In this document: piece by piece, positions 20,664 to 29,148 of the stretch
Position numbering within the stretch: the first letter of the stretch is position 1
Layout: each line of letters begins with the position of its first letter
Assembly (NCBI RefSeq): GCF_011388215.1
Contig: NZ_CP049989.1
Coordinates: 3,038,001-3,102,000, forward strand
DNA: 64,000 bases
Reading direction: 5' to 3'
From: Hydrogenophaga crocea
Lineage (GTDB): Bacteria > Pseudomonadota > Gammaproteobacteria > Burkholderiales > Burkholderiaceae_C
Notes under the pieces: generated by a model
Seen by the model: only the letters and a program-made list of their open reading frames with translations
What the model was told of the DNA's origin: nothing
Databases searched by the model: none
Position numbers and translations under genes: made by a program

Positions 20664-21104
20664 ATGAACAGCACCCTCCGCCTCAGCGCCCTCACCGCCG
20701 CCCTCGCCGCGTCCGCCCTGGTCGTGGCCTGCGGTGAACGCGAAGACGCCACCATCGGCCAACGCGTGGACAACGCAAGCGAGCAGGTCCAGCAGTCGGC
20801 CAACCAGATGGGCCAGGACGCCCGCCAGGCCGGCCAGGAACTGAAAGCCGCCGGCAGCGAGGCCATGGACACCATCGCCCGCGGCGCTGCCGACGCCGCG
20901 ATCACCGCCAAGGTGAACGCCGCGCTCGCCGCCGACGACCAGCTGAAGGCGTTGAGCATCGACGTCGACACCACCAACGGCCGCGTGTCGCTGGAGGGCA
21001 AGGCCCCCAACGCCGAAGCGCGCGCCCGCGCCACGACCCTGGCCTCCGCCGTCGAAGGCGTGGTCCAGGTCGACAACCGCCTGACCATCGAAGGCCAGGG
21101 CTAA
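20664..21104 (+). CDS. BON-domain lipoprotein
   Basis: The 146-residue protein has a lipoprotein signal (SALTAALAASALVVACGE, Cys near residue 23), a Q/A-rich coiled linker (residues about 30-70) and one BON domain (residues about 75-145, ITAKVNAALAADDQLKALSI to VVQVDNRLTI). BON domains bind membranes or peptidoglycan, and related OsmY/DolP-type proteins protect the envelope under stress. It is followed after 12 nt by a second BON gene, so the pair is co-transcribed. Confidence 0.87.
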   Translation: MNSTLRLSALTAALAASALVVACGEREDATIGQRVDNASEQVQQSANQMGQDARQAGQELKAAGSEAMDTIARGAADAAITAKVNAALAADDQLKALSIDVDTTNGRVSLEGKAPNAEARARATTLASAVEGVVQVDNRLTIEGQG

Positions 21105-21116
21105 CCAGGAACCACC

Positions 21117-21428
21117 ATGAAACTGACCCACGCCCTTCTCGCCGCCAGCGCGGCGGTCCTCGTGATCCAGACCACCGGCTGCGCCGTCGCGCGCGACCAG
21201 CAGTCCGTTGGCGCCTACATCGACGACGCGACCATCACCACCCGTGTGAAGGCCAAGTTCGCCGAGGACAAGACCGTGAGCGCCATGGCGATCAACGTCG
21301 AAACGCTCAACGGCACAGTGCAGCTCTCGGGCTTCGCCAAGACCAACGCCGAGAAAAGCGCCGCGGCCCAGCTGGCCTCCAGCGTCTCGGGCGTGAAGTC
21401 GGTGCGCAACGACATCGTCGTGCGCTGA
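21117..21428 (+). CDS. Small BON-domain lipoprotein
   Basis: The 103-residue protein has a signal ending in VIQTTGCAVA (lipobox Cys near residue 22) and one BON domain (ITTRVKAKFAEDKTVSAMAI to SVKSVRNDIVVR). It is a short OsmY/DolP-like envelope protein. The gene is the third of the csbD-BON-BON set and is followed by a perfect copy of the island palindrome. Confidence 0.87.
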   Translation: MKLTHALLAASAAVLVIQTTGCAVARDQQSVGAYIDDATITTRVKAKFAEDKTVSAMAINVETLNGTVQLSGFAKTNAEKSAAAQLASSVSGVKSVRNDIVVR

Positions 21429-21447
21429 GCCCCCGAGCCGGTTCGCG

Positions 21448-21465
21448 TGTAGGACTTGTCCGACA
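21448..21465 (+). promoter_or_regulatory. Stress-island palindrome, best-matching copy
   Basis: TGTAGGACTTGTCCGACA is the most symmetric copy of the palindrome, lying 20 nt past the second BON gene and 124 nt upstream of the receiver-only gene. I see no TACAGT box 44 nt away, so its use as a promoter element for the downstream two-component genes is less certain. Confidence 0.5.
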
Positions 21466-21588
21466 CGCGAATCGGTGCGGCGGCATTGCCGGCGCGCGCG
21501 AACACGGCATCATGGCGGCGTTCGCGCGCGCCGGCCCGCATGGCCGGCCCTCGGCGCGCCCTGTGTCCACTGCTTCCCCTGCACTGTC

Positions 21589-21993
21589 GTGTCCTCTCCC
21601 CTGCGCACCTTCATCGTTGAAGACAACCTGCTGATCTTCGACAACCTGGTTTCCACCCTGAAGGAGCTGGCCGGTGTCGAGGTGATCGGGCACGCCCGCG
21701 ACGAGGCGAACGCGGTGCAATGGATGCAGCAGCGCGAACCCTTCGATCTCATGATCGTGGACATCTATCTGCTGTCGGGCTCCGGCCTGGGCGTGCTCAA
21801 GGCGGCGCAGGAAGCCGGCCTGGCGGGCCGCCGTGTGGTGCTCACCAACCGCGCCACGCCCGACATGCGCCGGCGCTGCTCCCAGCTCGGCGCCGATCGC
21901 GTGTTCGACAAGTCCTGCGAACTGGAAGAGTTGATCAGCTACTGCGAGCGCATCGCCGACGGCACGGCCACCTCACCGGGCGAACTGCATTGA
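21589..21993 (+). CDS. Receiver-only response regulator
   Basis: From the GTG at 21589 the 134-residue product is a single receiver domain: acidic residues in IVEDNLLIF, phosphorylation site Asp58 in LMIVDIYL and Lys in VFDKSCELEE. There is no output domain. Such proteins serve as phosphate sinks or relays. Its stop overlaps a possible TTG start of the kinase gene (TTGA), indicating co-translation. The start is uncertain because no ATG gives a clean receiver N-terminus. Confidence 0.8.
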   Translation: MSSPLRTFIVEDNLLIFDNLVSTLKELAGVEVIGHARDEANAVQWMQQREPFDLMIVDIYLLSGSGLGVLKAAQEAGLAGRRVVLTNRATPDMRRRCSQLGADRVFDKSCELEELISYCERIADGTATSPGELH

Positions 21994-23390
21994 GCCCTGC
22001 CCCGCGCCTGACGCCCGCCGGCCTTCTCCGGTCCTTGCGCATGCCCTGGTCGGCGGCCCTGGCCGTGGTGCTGGCGCTCGGTGTGTTCGCGGGCACCGAA
22101 TGGACCTACCAGCGCGCGATCGACTCGCTGGTCAACCTGGGCGGGCGCGGCATCGCGCGCACGGCGGCGCAGAACGTCATCCGCAGCCTGCTCGACCTCG
22201 AGTCGGCCCAGCGCGGCTACCTGCTCACCGGCCGCCAGCAGTACCTCGCGCCCTATGAAAGCGCGGGCGCCGAACTCGACGTGGCGATCCGCCGGCTGCG
22301 CGAACACTACCGCCACGACCCCGAGCTCTCGCGCCTGGTCGACACCCTGCAGCAGCGCGCCCAGGAGAAGGTCTCGGAAACGGCCGAAACGCTCTCGCTC
22401 TACAAGGCCGGCTCCACCCAGGCCTGGCAGGGCCTGATGCTCACCGACATCGGGCGCGAGAAGATGGAAGCCGTGCGCCGCGCGGCCGACGTGCTGCTCA
22501 TGACCGAAGAGCGCCGCATCGCGGCCGAACGCGTGGCCATCTACCGCACGCTGGGCGTGGGCCGTGTCTCGGTGCACCTGCTGGCCCTGCTCAGCCTGCT
22601 CGGTTATGTCTTCTTCCTGCGCAACAACGCGGCCCTGCAGGCCAGCCAGGCGGCGCACGCCACCCAACTGCAGGAAGAGCGCGACTCGCTCGAGCGCCAG
22701 GTGGCGCTGCGCACCACCGCGCTGCGCAACCTCGCGGGCCACCACGTCACCGCGCGCGAGGACGAGCGCGGCCGCGTGGCGCGCGAGCTGCACGACGAAA
22801 TGGGCGGCCTGCTCACCGCGATGAAGCTCGAACTCGCGCGCCTGCGCCGTGTGCCCGACGTGCCGCCGCTGGCGCTCGAACGCCTCGCGGGCATCGAGCA
22901 GCGGCTCAACGAGGGCATCGCGGTCAAGCGCCGCATCGTCGAGAACCTGCGGCCCTCGTCGCTCGACCAGCTCGGCCTGATCCCCGCGCTCGAAATGCTG
23001 TGCAGCGACGCCGCGGGCGTGCTGGGCATTCCGGTGCAGGCCGAGCTGTCGCCCGTTTCGCTGTGCAAGGACAGCGAACTCACGGTCTACCGGCTGGTGC
23101 AGGAATCGCTCACCAACATCAGCAAGTACGCGCAGGCCACACAGGTGCGCGTGCGCCTGCTGCAGGAGGGCGACCTGGTGCGGGTGACGGTGCAGGACAA
23201 CGGCCGCGGCTTCGACACCAGCGTGGTGCCGCCGGGCCACCACGGCCTGCTCGGCATGCGCGTGCGCGTCGAATCGCACGCGGGCCATTTCGACCTCATC
23301 AGCGCGCCCGGGCAGGGCACGCGCGTCGAGGCCGACCTGCCGGCCAAACCGGCCGATCACCGCGAAGACGCCGGTCCGGCCCAGGCCTGA
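21990..23390 (+). CDS. NarX-type sensor histidine kinase with CHASE3-like sensor
   Basis: The membrane kinase has a first transmembrane segment (SAALAVVLALGVFAGTEW), a periplasmic all-helical CHASE3-like region containing LLDLESAQRGYLLTGRQQYL, a second segment near LLALLSLLGYVFFL, then a HisKA_3 dimerisation domain with the phospho-accepting His268 in ARELHDEMGG and an ATP-binding domain (NGRGFD, HHGLLGMRVRV). The TTG at 21990 overlaps the receiver gene stop; an ATG at 22041 would give 449 residues instead of 466. Kinases of this class partner NarL-type regulators such as the one at 19456-20088. Confidence 0.88.
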   Translation: MSPAPRLTPAGLLRSLRMPWSAALAVVLALGVFAGTEWTYQRAIDSLVNLGGRGIARTAAQNVIRSLLDLESAQRGYLLTGRQQYLAPYESAGAELDVAIRRLREHYRHDPELSRLVDTLQQRAQEKVSETAETLSLYKAGSTQAWQGLMLTDIGREKMEAVRRAADVLLMTEERRIAAERVAIYRTLGVGRVSVHLLALLSLLGYVFFLRNNAALQASQAAHATQLQEERDSLERQVALRTTALRNLAGHHVTAREDERGRVARELHDEMGGLLTAMKLELARLRRVPDVPPLALERLAGIEQRLNEGIAVKRRIVENLRPSSLDQLGLIPALEMLCSDAAGVLGIPVQAELSPVSLCKDSELTVYRLVQESLTNISKYAQATQVRVRLLQEGDLVRVTVQDNGRGFDTSVVPPGHHGLLGMRVRVESHAGHFDLISAPGQGTRVEADLPAKPADHREDAGPAQA

Positions 23391-23597
23391 TCAGCGCGCC
23401 GTGCCGGCCTCGTCGAGGTCGTGGCTGGGCCAGCTCACCGCGCTCATCGCCACCTCGCTCAGCTCCGACACCGCCTTCACGAACTGCTGCTCGGAGCGGT
23501 GCGCGGCGTCGTCGAACCAGGGGTGGACGAGGGCCGCACCCACCGCGGTCACGAGGGTGACGGCATAGGCCAGCACGGCAGAGATGGGCAGTTGCAT
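23391..23597 (-). CDS. Uncharacterised 68-residue membrane peptide
   Basis: I do not recognise a family. The peptide starts MQLPISAVLAYAVTLVTAVG, one hydrophobic segment, followed by a polar C-terminal half with EQQFVKAVSELSEVAMSAV. A GGGAG ribosome-binding site and a promoter matching the DUF1328 and csbD promoters in sequence and geometry support a real gene. The leader is only about 15 nt. Its stop is next to that of the convergent kinase gene. Confidence 0.65.
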   Translation of the reverse strand: MQLPISAVLAYAVTLVTAVGAALVHPWFDDAAHRSEQQFVKAVSELSEVAMSAVSWPSHDLDEAGTAR

Positions 23598-23620
23598 GGT
23601 GGGCTCCCGGTGATGGAGCC

Positions 23621-23688
23621 ACTGTAGGCAAAGCGCCGCGGCGCGGCGACCGGACGGCGGCGGCTCGGCGTGTCGGCGCTGTCCTACA
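23621..23688 (-). promoter_or_regulatory. Stress-island promoter of the 68-residue peptide gene
   Basis: Plus-strand TGTCGGCGCTGTCCTACA (23671-23688) lies exactly 44 nt upstream, in the minus direction, of CTACAGTG with TACAGT at 23626-23621. Around the -10 box, TGCCTACAGTGNNNCCAT is shared with the DUF1328 promoter. Confidence 0.6.
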
Positions 23689-23801
23689 AGCCCCCGGGTG
23701 CGCGGCCGTTCCCCGCTTGTAACCCCGGCCCGATTGCTTTGTGGATAATTGAAATCAAATTACATCCGCGGCCAGCCCGGCCGCTTCTGGAGACCGCCCC
23801 C

Positions 23802-25229
23802 ATGCCCACCCGCGCCACCAAGATCGTCGCCACGCTCGGCCCTGCGTCCAGCGACCCCGCCCTGCTTGAAGCCATGATCCGCGCCGGCGTCAACGTGGTG
23901 CGGCTGAACTTCTCGCACGGCACGGCGCAAGACCACATCGACCGCGCGGCGCTGGTGCGCGAAGCGGCCCAGCGCGCTGGCCGCGAGGTCGGCATCATGG
24001 CCGACCTGCAGGGCCCCAAGATCCGCGTCGGCAAGTTCGCGCAGGGCAAGATCCAGCTGGTGCCGGGCGAGAAGTTCGTGCTCGACGCCGCGCGCACCGA
24101 GCCCGGCGACCAGGCCGGTGTGGGCCTGGACTACAAGGAACTGCCGCGCGACGTGAAGCCCGGCGACACCCTGCTGCTCAACGACGGCCTGATCGTGCTC
24201 ACGGTTGACGCGGTGCAAGGCGCCGCGGTGCACACCACGGTGAAGCTCGGCGGCGAGCTGTCCAACAACAAGGGCATCAACAAGCAGGGCGGCGGCCTCA
24301 CCGCGCCCGCGCTCACCGCCAAGGACATGGACGACATCAAGACCGCCATGGGCCTCAAGGCCGACTACGTGGCGGTGAGCTTTCCCAAGAACGCCACCGA
24401 CATGGAGCTCGCGCGCCAGCTCTGCGCGGTGGCCGGCGGCGGCCACAAGCCGGGTCTGATCGCCAAGATCGAGCGCGCCGAGGCCATCCCCGAGCTCGCC
24501 AACATCCTCAAGGCCTCCGACGGCATCATGGTCGCGCGCGGCGACCTCGCGGTCGAGGTGGGCAACGCGGCCGTGCCCGCGCTGCAAAAGCACATGATCC
24601 GGCTCGCGCGCGAGATGGACAAGGTGGTGATCACCGCCACGCAGATGATGGAAAGCATGATCGTGAACCCGGTGCCCACGCGCGCCGAGGTGAGCGACGT
24701 GGCCAACGCCGTGCTCGACGGCACCGACGCCGTGATGCTCAGCGCCGAGACCGCGGCGGGCCGCTTCCCGCTCGAGACGGTGAAGGAAATGGCCGCGATC
24801 TGCCTCGAGGCCGAGAAGGCCGACCTGCACGAGCTCGGTGCCGACTTTCAGGGCAAGACCTTCACGCGCATCGACCACAGCATCGCCATGGGCGCGCTGT
24901 TCACCGCGCACCACCTGGGGGCCAAGGCCATCGTGGCACTGACCGACTCGGGCTCCACCGCGCTGTGGATGAGCCGGCACATCGTGCGCACGCCCATCTA
25001 CGCGATGACGCCCAATCTCAACACGCAGCGCCGCATGACGCTCTACCGCAACGTGCGCCCGCTGCTGATGGAGACCAACGTCGACCGCGACAACGCGCTG
25101 GCCGACGCCGAGGCCCACCTCAAGAAGCGCGGCATCGTGCAGAGCGGCGACGTCTACGCCATCACCGTGGGCGAGCCCATGGGCCAGCCCGGCGGCACCA
25201 ACACGCTCAAGATCTGCCGCGCGGCCTGA
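23802..25229 (+). CDS. pyk: Pyruvate kinase
   Basis: Pyruvate kinase transfers phosphate from phosphoenolpyruvate to ADP. The 475-residue protein starts MPTRATKIVATLGPASSDP and has RLNFSHGTAQDH, the active-site lysine region GLIAKIERAEAI, MVARGDLAVEVG and TATQMMESMI, followed by the C-terminal regulatory domain. An AT-rich stretch with GATAAT (23744-23749) about 50 nt upstream of the start is probably the promoter -10 region. It is followed on the opposite strand by a DUF481 gene. Confidence 0.96.
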   Translation: MPTRATKIVATLGPASSDPALLEAMIRAGVNVVRLNFSHGTAQDHIDRAALVREAAQRAGREVGIMADLQGPKIRVGKFAQGKIQLVPGEKFVLDAARTEPGDQAGVGLDYKELPRDVKPGDTLLLNDGLIVLTVDAVQGAAVHTTVKLGGELSNNKGINKQGGGLTAPALTAKDMDDIKTAMGLKADYVAVSFPKNATDMELARQLCAVAGGGHKPGLIAKIERAEAIPELANILKASDGIMVARGDLAVEVGNAAVPALQKHMIRLAREMDKVVITATQMMESMIVNPVPTRAEVSDVANAVLDGTDAVMLSAETAAGRFPLETVKEMAAICLEAEKADLHELGADFQGKTFTRIDHSIAMGALFTAHHLGAKAIVALTDSGSTALWMSRHIVRTPIYAMTPNLNTQRRMTLYRNVRPLLMETNVDRDNALADAEAHLKKRGIVQSGDVYAITVGEPMGQPGGTNTLKICRAA

Positions 25230-25235
25230 ACGCGT

Positions 25236-26003
25236 TCAGTCGAAGCGCATCGACAACCCGGTCACGAACATCGCGTCGCCCTTCTTGAGGTTGGTGCCCG
25301 GGTCGCTGTCGTAGCGGTAGCTCAGGCCGGCCGAGAGGTTGATGGTCTGGGTCATGGCCACGGTCAGGCCGGTGTCGAACACCGCGCGGTACTTGCCGCG
25401 GTCGCGCAGGTCGGGGTAGAGCGCGAACTTCTGGCGAAAGCTCGTGGTGTCGGTGAGGCGGTGGCTCGACTCCTCGGCCAGCACGAGCTCGAGGCGGCCG
25501 TAGCGATCGCGCACCTCGCCGGCCACCACCGTCGGGTTGACGAAGCGGTCGTAGGCGTAACCGACACCGCCCGAAACGTCGAAGAAGCCGCGCCCGTCGC
25601 GCCACACGTGCCGGCCCACGCCGGTGGACACCGCGCTGCGGCCCTGGATGTTGGCGAGCCGGTCGCTCAGCAGCTCGCCGGCGCCGAAACCGAACCAGTC
25701 GATGCCGAAGTCGCGGTTGTACTGGGTGCGCAGGCCGTAGCGCTCGATGGTGTCGTTGCCGCCGGCGCGCGCGCGGTCGGCCTTGGCGTCCCAGGTCCAT
25801 TTGTCGTTGCCGGTCTGCCGCGCCCCTTCGGCCGAGAGGTTGAGCGAGCCCGCGTTGTTGTTGCCCGACGAGACGTTGGCGCCCGCGGTGAGCAGGTAGC
25901 GCCACTGGCCGTCGGGCTTGAGCGTGACCTGGGCCTGCGCGAGCGCGGGCGCGAGCAGCAGCGCGAAGCCCAGTGGCAGGAAGCGGGGGCGGCGGGAACA
26001 CAT
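25236..26003 (-). CDS. DUF481 (YdiY-like) outer-membrane protein
   Basis: The 255-residue protein has a Sec signal (LGFALLLAPALAQAQ, cleavage near residue 24), then alternating polar/hydrophobic strands suggestive of a beta-barrel, beginning with QWRYLLTAGANVSSGNNNAG and ending with the aromatic terminus SMRFD. This fits the DUF481 family of salt- or acid-induced outer-membrane proteins. The ATG at 26003 is preceded by a strong AAGGAG site, so the upstream in-frame ATG was not used. It is divergent from the esterase-like gene. Confidence 0.8.
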   Translation of the reverse strand: MCSRRPRFLPLGFALLLAPALAQAQVTLKPDGQWRYLLTAGANVSSGNNNAGSLNLSAEGARQTGNDKWTWDAKADRARAGGNDTIERYGLRTQYNRDFGIDWFGFGAGELLSDRLANIQGRSAVSTGVGRHVWRDGRGFFDVSGGVGYAYDRFVNPTVVAGEVRDRYGRLELVLAEESSHRLTDTTSFRQKFALYPDLRDRGKYRAVFDTGLTVAMTQTINLSAGLSYRYDSDPGTNLKKGDAMFVTGLSMRFD

Positions 26004-26125
26004 GGCAACTCCTTCGGCGAACAAAACCGGAAGGGTCGGCCCGGCCGCCCCGCGGTTCCCCCGGGTTTGTGACGATTTGTCGCACCAGCCGCATCCAGCA
26101 GGGCTTCGATGGCGTAATCAACGCC

Positions 26126-27007
26126 ATGCCCGATCTCATCCGCCGCGGACTCACCGCCCTGGGCCTGCTGCCGCTGCTGCAGGCCTGCTCGCCGCTGCGC
26201 GTCATCGACGCGCTGGTGCCCTCCGACACCCACACGCGCGTGCCCGACCAGGCCTATGGCCCCGATCCGCGCCAGCGCCTGGACGTGTACCTGCCCGCGC
26301 GACCCTTGCCGCAGGCGCCCATCGCGGTGTTCTTCTACGGCGGCAGCTGGACCACCGGCGAACGCGCCGACTACCGCTTCGCGGGTGAGGCCCTGGCATC
26401 GCGCGGCATCGTCACCGTGGTGCCCGACTACCGGCTCAGCCCCGCGGTGCGCTACCCCGGCTTCGTGCGCGACAGCGCGCTCGCGCTGCACTGGGCTCGC
26501 GAGCACGCGCGCGAATTCGGCGCCGACCCTGAGCGGCTCTACGTGACCGGCCACAGCGCGGGCGCCTACAACGCGGCCATGCTCGCGCTCGACCCGCGCT
26601 GGCTGGGCGAGGTGGGCCTGCAGCCCGGGCAGCTCGCGGGCTGGGCCGGCCTGGCCGGCCCCTACGATTTCCTGCCCATCGTGCAGGCCGAAACCCGCGT
26701 GGCCTTCGAATGGCCCGACACCCCGCCCGACTCGCAGCCGCTGTTCCACGCACAGCGGCTGCGCGGCGCGGCCCCGCCCGCGCTGCTGCTGGCGCCGCAG
26801 AAAGACCCGCTGGTGGATCCGCGGCGCAACACGGAGGCGCTGGCCGCCGCGCTGCAGGCGCGCGGTGTGCCGGTGCAACACGCGCTGCTGCCGCGCGTGA
26901 ACCACGCCACGCTGGTCGCCACGCTGGCCCCGCCGCTGCGGCCCCTGGCCCCGACACTCGAACGCCTCGCCGGCTTCATGGGCGTCCCGCCACAGGCCCA
27001 AAGCTAG
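26126..27007 (+). CDS. Alpha/beta-hydrolase lipoprotein (carboxylesterase-like)
   Basis: The 293-residue protein has a lipoprotein signal (LGLLPLLQACSPL, Cys near residue 21) and an alpha/beta-hydrolase fold of the BD-FAE/esterase type: oxyanion-hole region FFYGGSWTTGERADY, nucleophile motif GHSAGAYNAAM, an acidic residue in QKDPLVDP and a C-terminal His in RVNHATLVA. It would act at the outer or inner membrane on an unknown ester. The stop codon TAG is part of the TAGAAT -10-like box of fba. Confidence 0.82.
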   Translation: MPDLIRRGLTALGLLPLLQACSPLRVIDALVPSDTHTRVPDQAYGPDPRQRLDVYLPARPLPQAPIAVFFYGGSWTTGERADYRFAGEALASRGIVTVVPDYRLSPAVRYPGFVRDSALALHWAREHAREFGADPERLYVTGHSAGAYNAAMLALDPRWLGEVGLQPGQLAGWAGLAGPYDFLPIVQAETRVAFEWPDTPPDSQPLFHAQRLRGAAPPALLLAPQKDPLVDPRRNTEALAAALQARGVPVQHALLPRVNHATLVATLAPPLRPLAPTLERLAGFMGVPPQAQS

Positions 27008-27043
27008 AATCGCCGGTTGTCCTGACAGCCCCCGCGGGCTGTC
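27005..27043 (+). promoter_or_regulatory. fba promoter -10 and leader hairpin
   Basis: TAGAAT (27005-27010) fits a -10 box. It is followed by an 8-bp stem GACAGCCC (27024-27031) pairing with GGGCTGTC (27036-27043) in the fba leader. No good -35 was found, and the hairpin has no T-tract, so it is not a terminator. Confidence 0.4.
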
Positions 27044-27076
27044 GATCCGCCCACCCGATCACCCGAAGGAACCCCC

Positions 27077-28141
27077 ATGGCCCTCGTCTCCATGCGCGAA
27101 CTGCTCGACCATGCCGCCGCCAACGGCTATGGCATCCCGGCGTTCAACGTGAACAACCTCGAACAGGTGCAGGCCGTGATGGCCGCGGCCGACGAAGTGG
27201 GCGCGCCGGTGATCCTGCAGGCCAGCGCGGGCGCTCGCAAGTACGCGGGCGAGCCCTTCATCAAGCACCTGATCCAGGCCGCGATCGAGATGTACCCGCA
27301 CATCCCGCTCGTGATGCACCAGGACCACGGCCAGAGCCCCGACGTCTGCCGCGGTGCGATCGACCTCGGCTTCTCGTCCGTGATGATGGACGGCAGCCTT
27401 GAGGCCGACGGCAAGACCATCGCCAGCTACGACTACAACGTCGACGTGACCCGCAAGGTGGTGGACATGGCCCACAAGCTGGGCGTGACGGTCGAAGGCG
27501 AGCTGGGCTGCCTGGGCAGCCTGGAAACCATGAAAGGCGACAAGGAAGACGGCCACGGCACCGACGCCACCATGACGCGCGAGCAGCTGCTGACCGACCC
27601 CGAGCAGGCCGCCGACTTCGTCAAGAAGACCCAGCTCGACGCGCTCGCCATCGCCATCGGCACCAGCCACGGCGCCTACAAGTTCACCCGCAAGCCCACG
27701 GGCGACATCCTGGCCATCGACCGCATCGCCGAGATCCACCGCCGCCTGCCCAACACCCACCTGGTGATGCACGGTTCGTCCAGCGTGCCGCAGGAACTGC
27801 TGGCGCAGATCAACCAGTACGGCGGCAAGATGAAGGAAACCTACGGCGTGCCCGTCGAGGAAATCCAGAAGGCCATCCAGTTCGGCGTGCGCAAGATCAA
27901 CATCGACACCGACATCCGCCTGGCCATGACCGGCGCGGTGCGCAAGTTCCTCACCGAGAACCCCGACAAGTTCGACGCCCGCGAATGGCTCAAGCCCGCG
28001 CGCGAGGCCGCCAAGCAGGTCTGCAAGCAGCGCTACATCGAGTTCGGCTGCGAAGGCCAGGCCGGCAAGATCAAGGGCGAGCCGCTGCAGGTGGTGGCCG
28101 CCAAGTACGCCAAGGGCGAACTGGCGCAAGTGGTGAACTGA
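27077..28141 (+). CDS. fba: Class II fructose-bisphosphate aldolase
   Basis: This zinc-dependent enzyme cleaves fructose 1,6-bisphosphate into dihydroxyacetone phosphate and glyceraldehyde 3-phosphate in glycolysis, gluconeogenesis and the Calvin cycle. The 354-residue protein has the first zinc-ligand motif HQDHG (His81, His84), [15 protein letters not shown], the [10 protein letters not shown] segment and [11 protein letters not shown]. It is of the CbbA/FbaA-like long form. A GAAGGAA ribosome-binding site precedes the ATG. It is convergent with the IclR-type regulator. Confidence 0.96.
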   Translation: MALVSMRELLDHAAANGYGIPAFNVNNLEQVQAVMAAADEVGAPVILQASAGARKYAGEPFIKHLIQAAIEMYPHIPLVMHQDHGQSPDVCRGAIDLGFSSVMMDGSLEADGKTIASYDYNVDVTRKVVDMAHKLGVTVEGELGCLGSLETMKGDKEDGHGTDATMTREQLLTDPEQAADFVKKTQLDALAIAIGTSHGAYKFTRKPTGDILAIDRIAEIHRRLPNTHLVMHGSSSVPQELLAQINQYGGKMKETYGVPVEEIQKAIQFGVRKINIDTDIRLAMTGAVRKFLTENPDKFDAREWLKPAREAAKQVCKQRYIEFGCEGQAGKIKGEPLQVVAAKYAKGELAQVVN

Positions 28142-28154
28142 GGCCGCGCCGGCT

Positions 28155-28982
28155 TCAGTCCTCCCACGCGGCGGCCTGGATGGCCGCCACGATCTCGCGT
28201 CCCGTGCGCACCAGCGCGGGCGCGAAATCCTCGTGCAGCAGCGCACCGCGCAGCCGCGCCGCCGGCCCGCCCACGGTGAGCGCCAGCGGCTCGCGGCCGT
28301 CGCCCAGGTCCAGCGCCACACCGATCGCGGCGATCTCCTGCTCCCATTCCGAGGCCGAGGCCACGTAGCCGCACTGCGCGTGGTCGGCTTCGGCGCGCCG
28401 CAGGCCGGCCTCGCGCGCGGGCCAGCGCACCGCGTCTTCGGCCTGCAGCCGGCGCGCGATCAGCGCGCGCATGCCCGGCGTCGACGCACACCACATCGCG
28501 CGTCCCATGGCCGTTTCGGCGAACGGCAGCCGCGTGCCCACGTCCAGGCCCAGCAGCAGCCGCGCCGTGCTGCGGCAATGCGCCACGTAGACCACCGAGG
28601 TGTCGTGCCGCACCCCGAGCGAGATCGCGGCCTGCGTGTGCTCGGCCAGCGCCTCCATGAAGGGCCGCGCGATGCGCCCGATCTGGAAGTTCGACAGCAT
28701 GCTGAAGCCCAGCGTGAGCACCGCGGGGCCGAGCGCGTACTCGCCGGTGGCGGCGCGGTGGCGCAGGTAGCCCAGGCTGCACAGCGTGAACGTCAGTCGC
28801 GAGACCGTGGCCTGCGGCAGGCCGCTGCGCCGGGCGAGCGCCTGGTGCGCGAGCCAGCGGTCCGCCGGGCCGAAGCAGCGCAGCAGCGCCAGGCCGCGCG
28901 CGAGCGCGGTCACGAAGCGGCGGTCCTGGGCGGGGTCGGCGCCGGCGTCCGGGGTGGGCGGGGTCAGGCGCTGTCGGCCCAT
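28155..28982 (-). CDS. IclR-family transcriptional regulator
   Basis: The 275-residue protein has an N-terminal winged helix-turn-helix (RFVTALARGLALLRCFGPAD, ALARRSGLPQATVSRLTFTL, residues about 23-75) and the IclR effector domain (GFSMLSNFQIGRIARPFMEA; LDVGTRLPFAETAMGRAM). IclR-type proteins in this setting commonly control the adjacent aromatic/acyl-CoA catabolic genes. It is divergent from an acyl-CoA synthetase and the shared interval holds three TTCCG-N5-CGGAA-type sites, so it probably regulates both itself and that operon. Confidence 0.92.
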   Translation of the reverse strand: MGRQRLTPPTPDAGADPAQDRRFVTALARGLALLRCFGPADRWLAHQALARRSGLPQATVSRLTFTLCSLGYLRHRAATGEYALGPAVLTLGFSMLSNFQIGRIARPFMEALAEHTQAAISLGVRHDTSVVYVAHCRSTARLLLGLDVGTRLPFAETAMGRAMWCASTPGMRALIARRLQAEDAVRWPAREAGLRRAEADHAQCGYVASASEWEQEIAAIGVALDLGDGREPLALTVGGPAARLRGALLHEDFAPALVRTGREIVAAIQAAAWED

Positions 28983-28993
28983 GGCGGCTCCTT

Positions 28994-29008
28994 TTCTGCA
29001 GATCGGAA
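28994..29008. promoter_or_regulatory. IclR-type operator, copy 1
   Basis: TTCTGCAGATCGGAA matches the pattern TTCCG-N5-CGGAA with one mismatch. It lies about 12 bp upstream of the IclR gene start, well placed for autorepression. Confidence 0.5.
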
Positions 29009-29033
29009 TACCCACCGCCGTCGGCGACGGCTT

Positions 29034-29050
29034 ATTCCGCGGATCGGAAT
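29034..29050. promoter_or_regulatory. IclR-type operator, copy 2 (perfect palindrome)
   Basis: ATTCCGCGGATCGGAAT is a palindrome with 6-bp arms around a 5-nt centre, centred 41 bp (about four helical turns) from copy 1, allowing cooperative binding on one DNA face. Confidence 0.6.
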
Positions 29051-29148
29051 TCTCGGGCCAGTCCGTCGGATGGCAGGTGCTCGCTTTCCCTGAACCGCAT
29101 TGACGGCAGCGGGCGCAGCGCCGCATATTGAACCCGCTGCCCACCGTG

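Noticed and set aside
23391..23597. The 68-residue frame as spurious
   Set aside because: Initially doubtful for its size, but the ribosome-binding site and a promoter matching two other stress genes favour a real gene, so it was kept.
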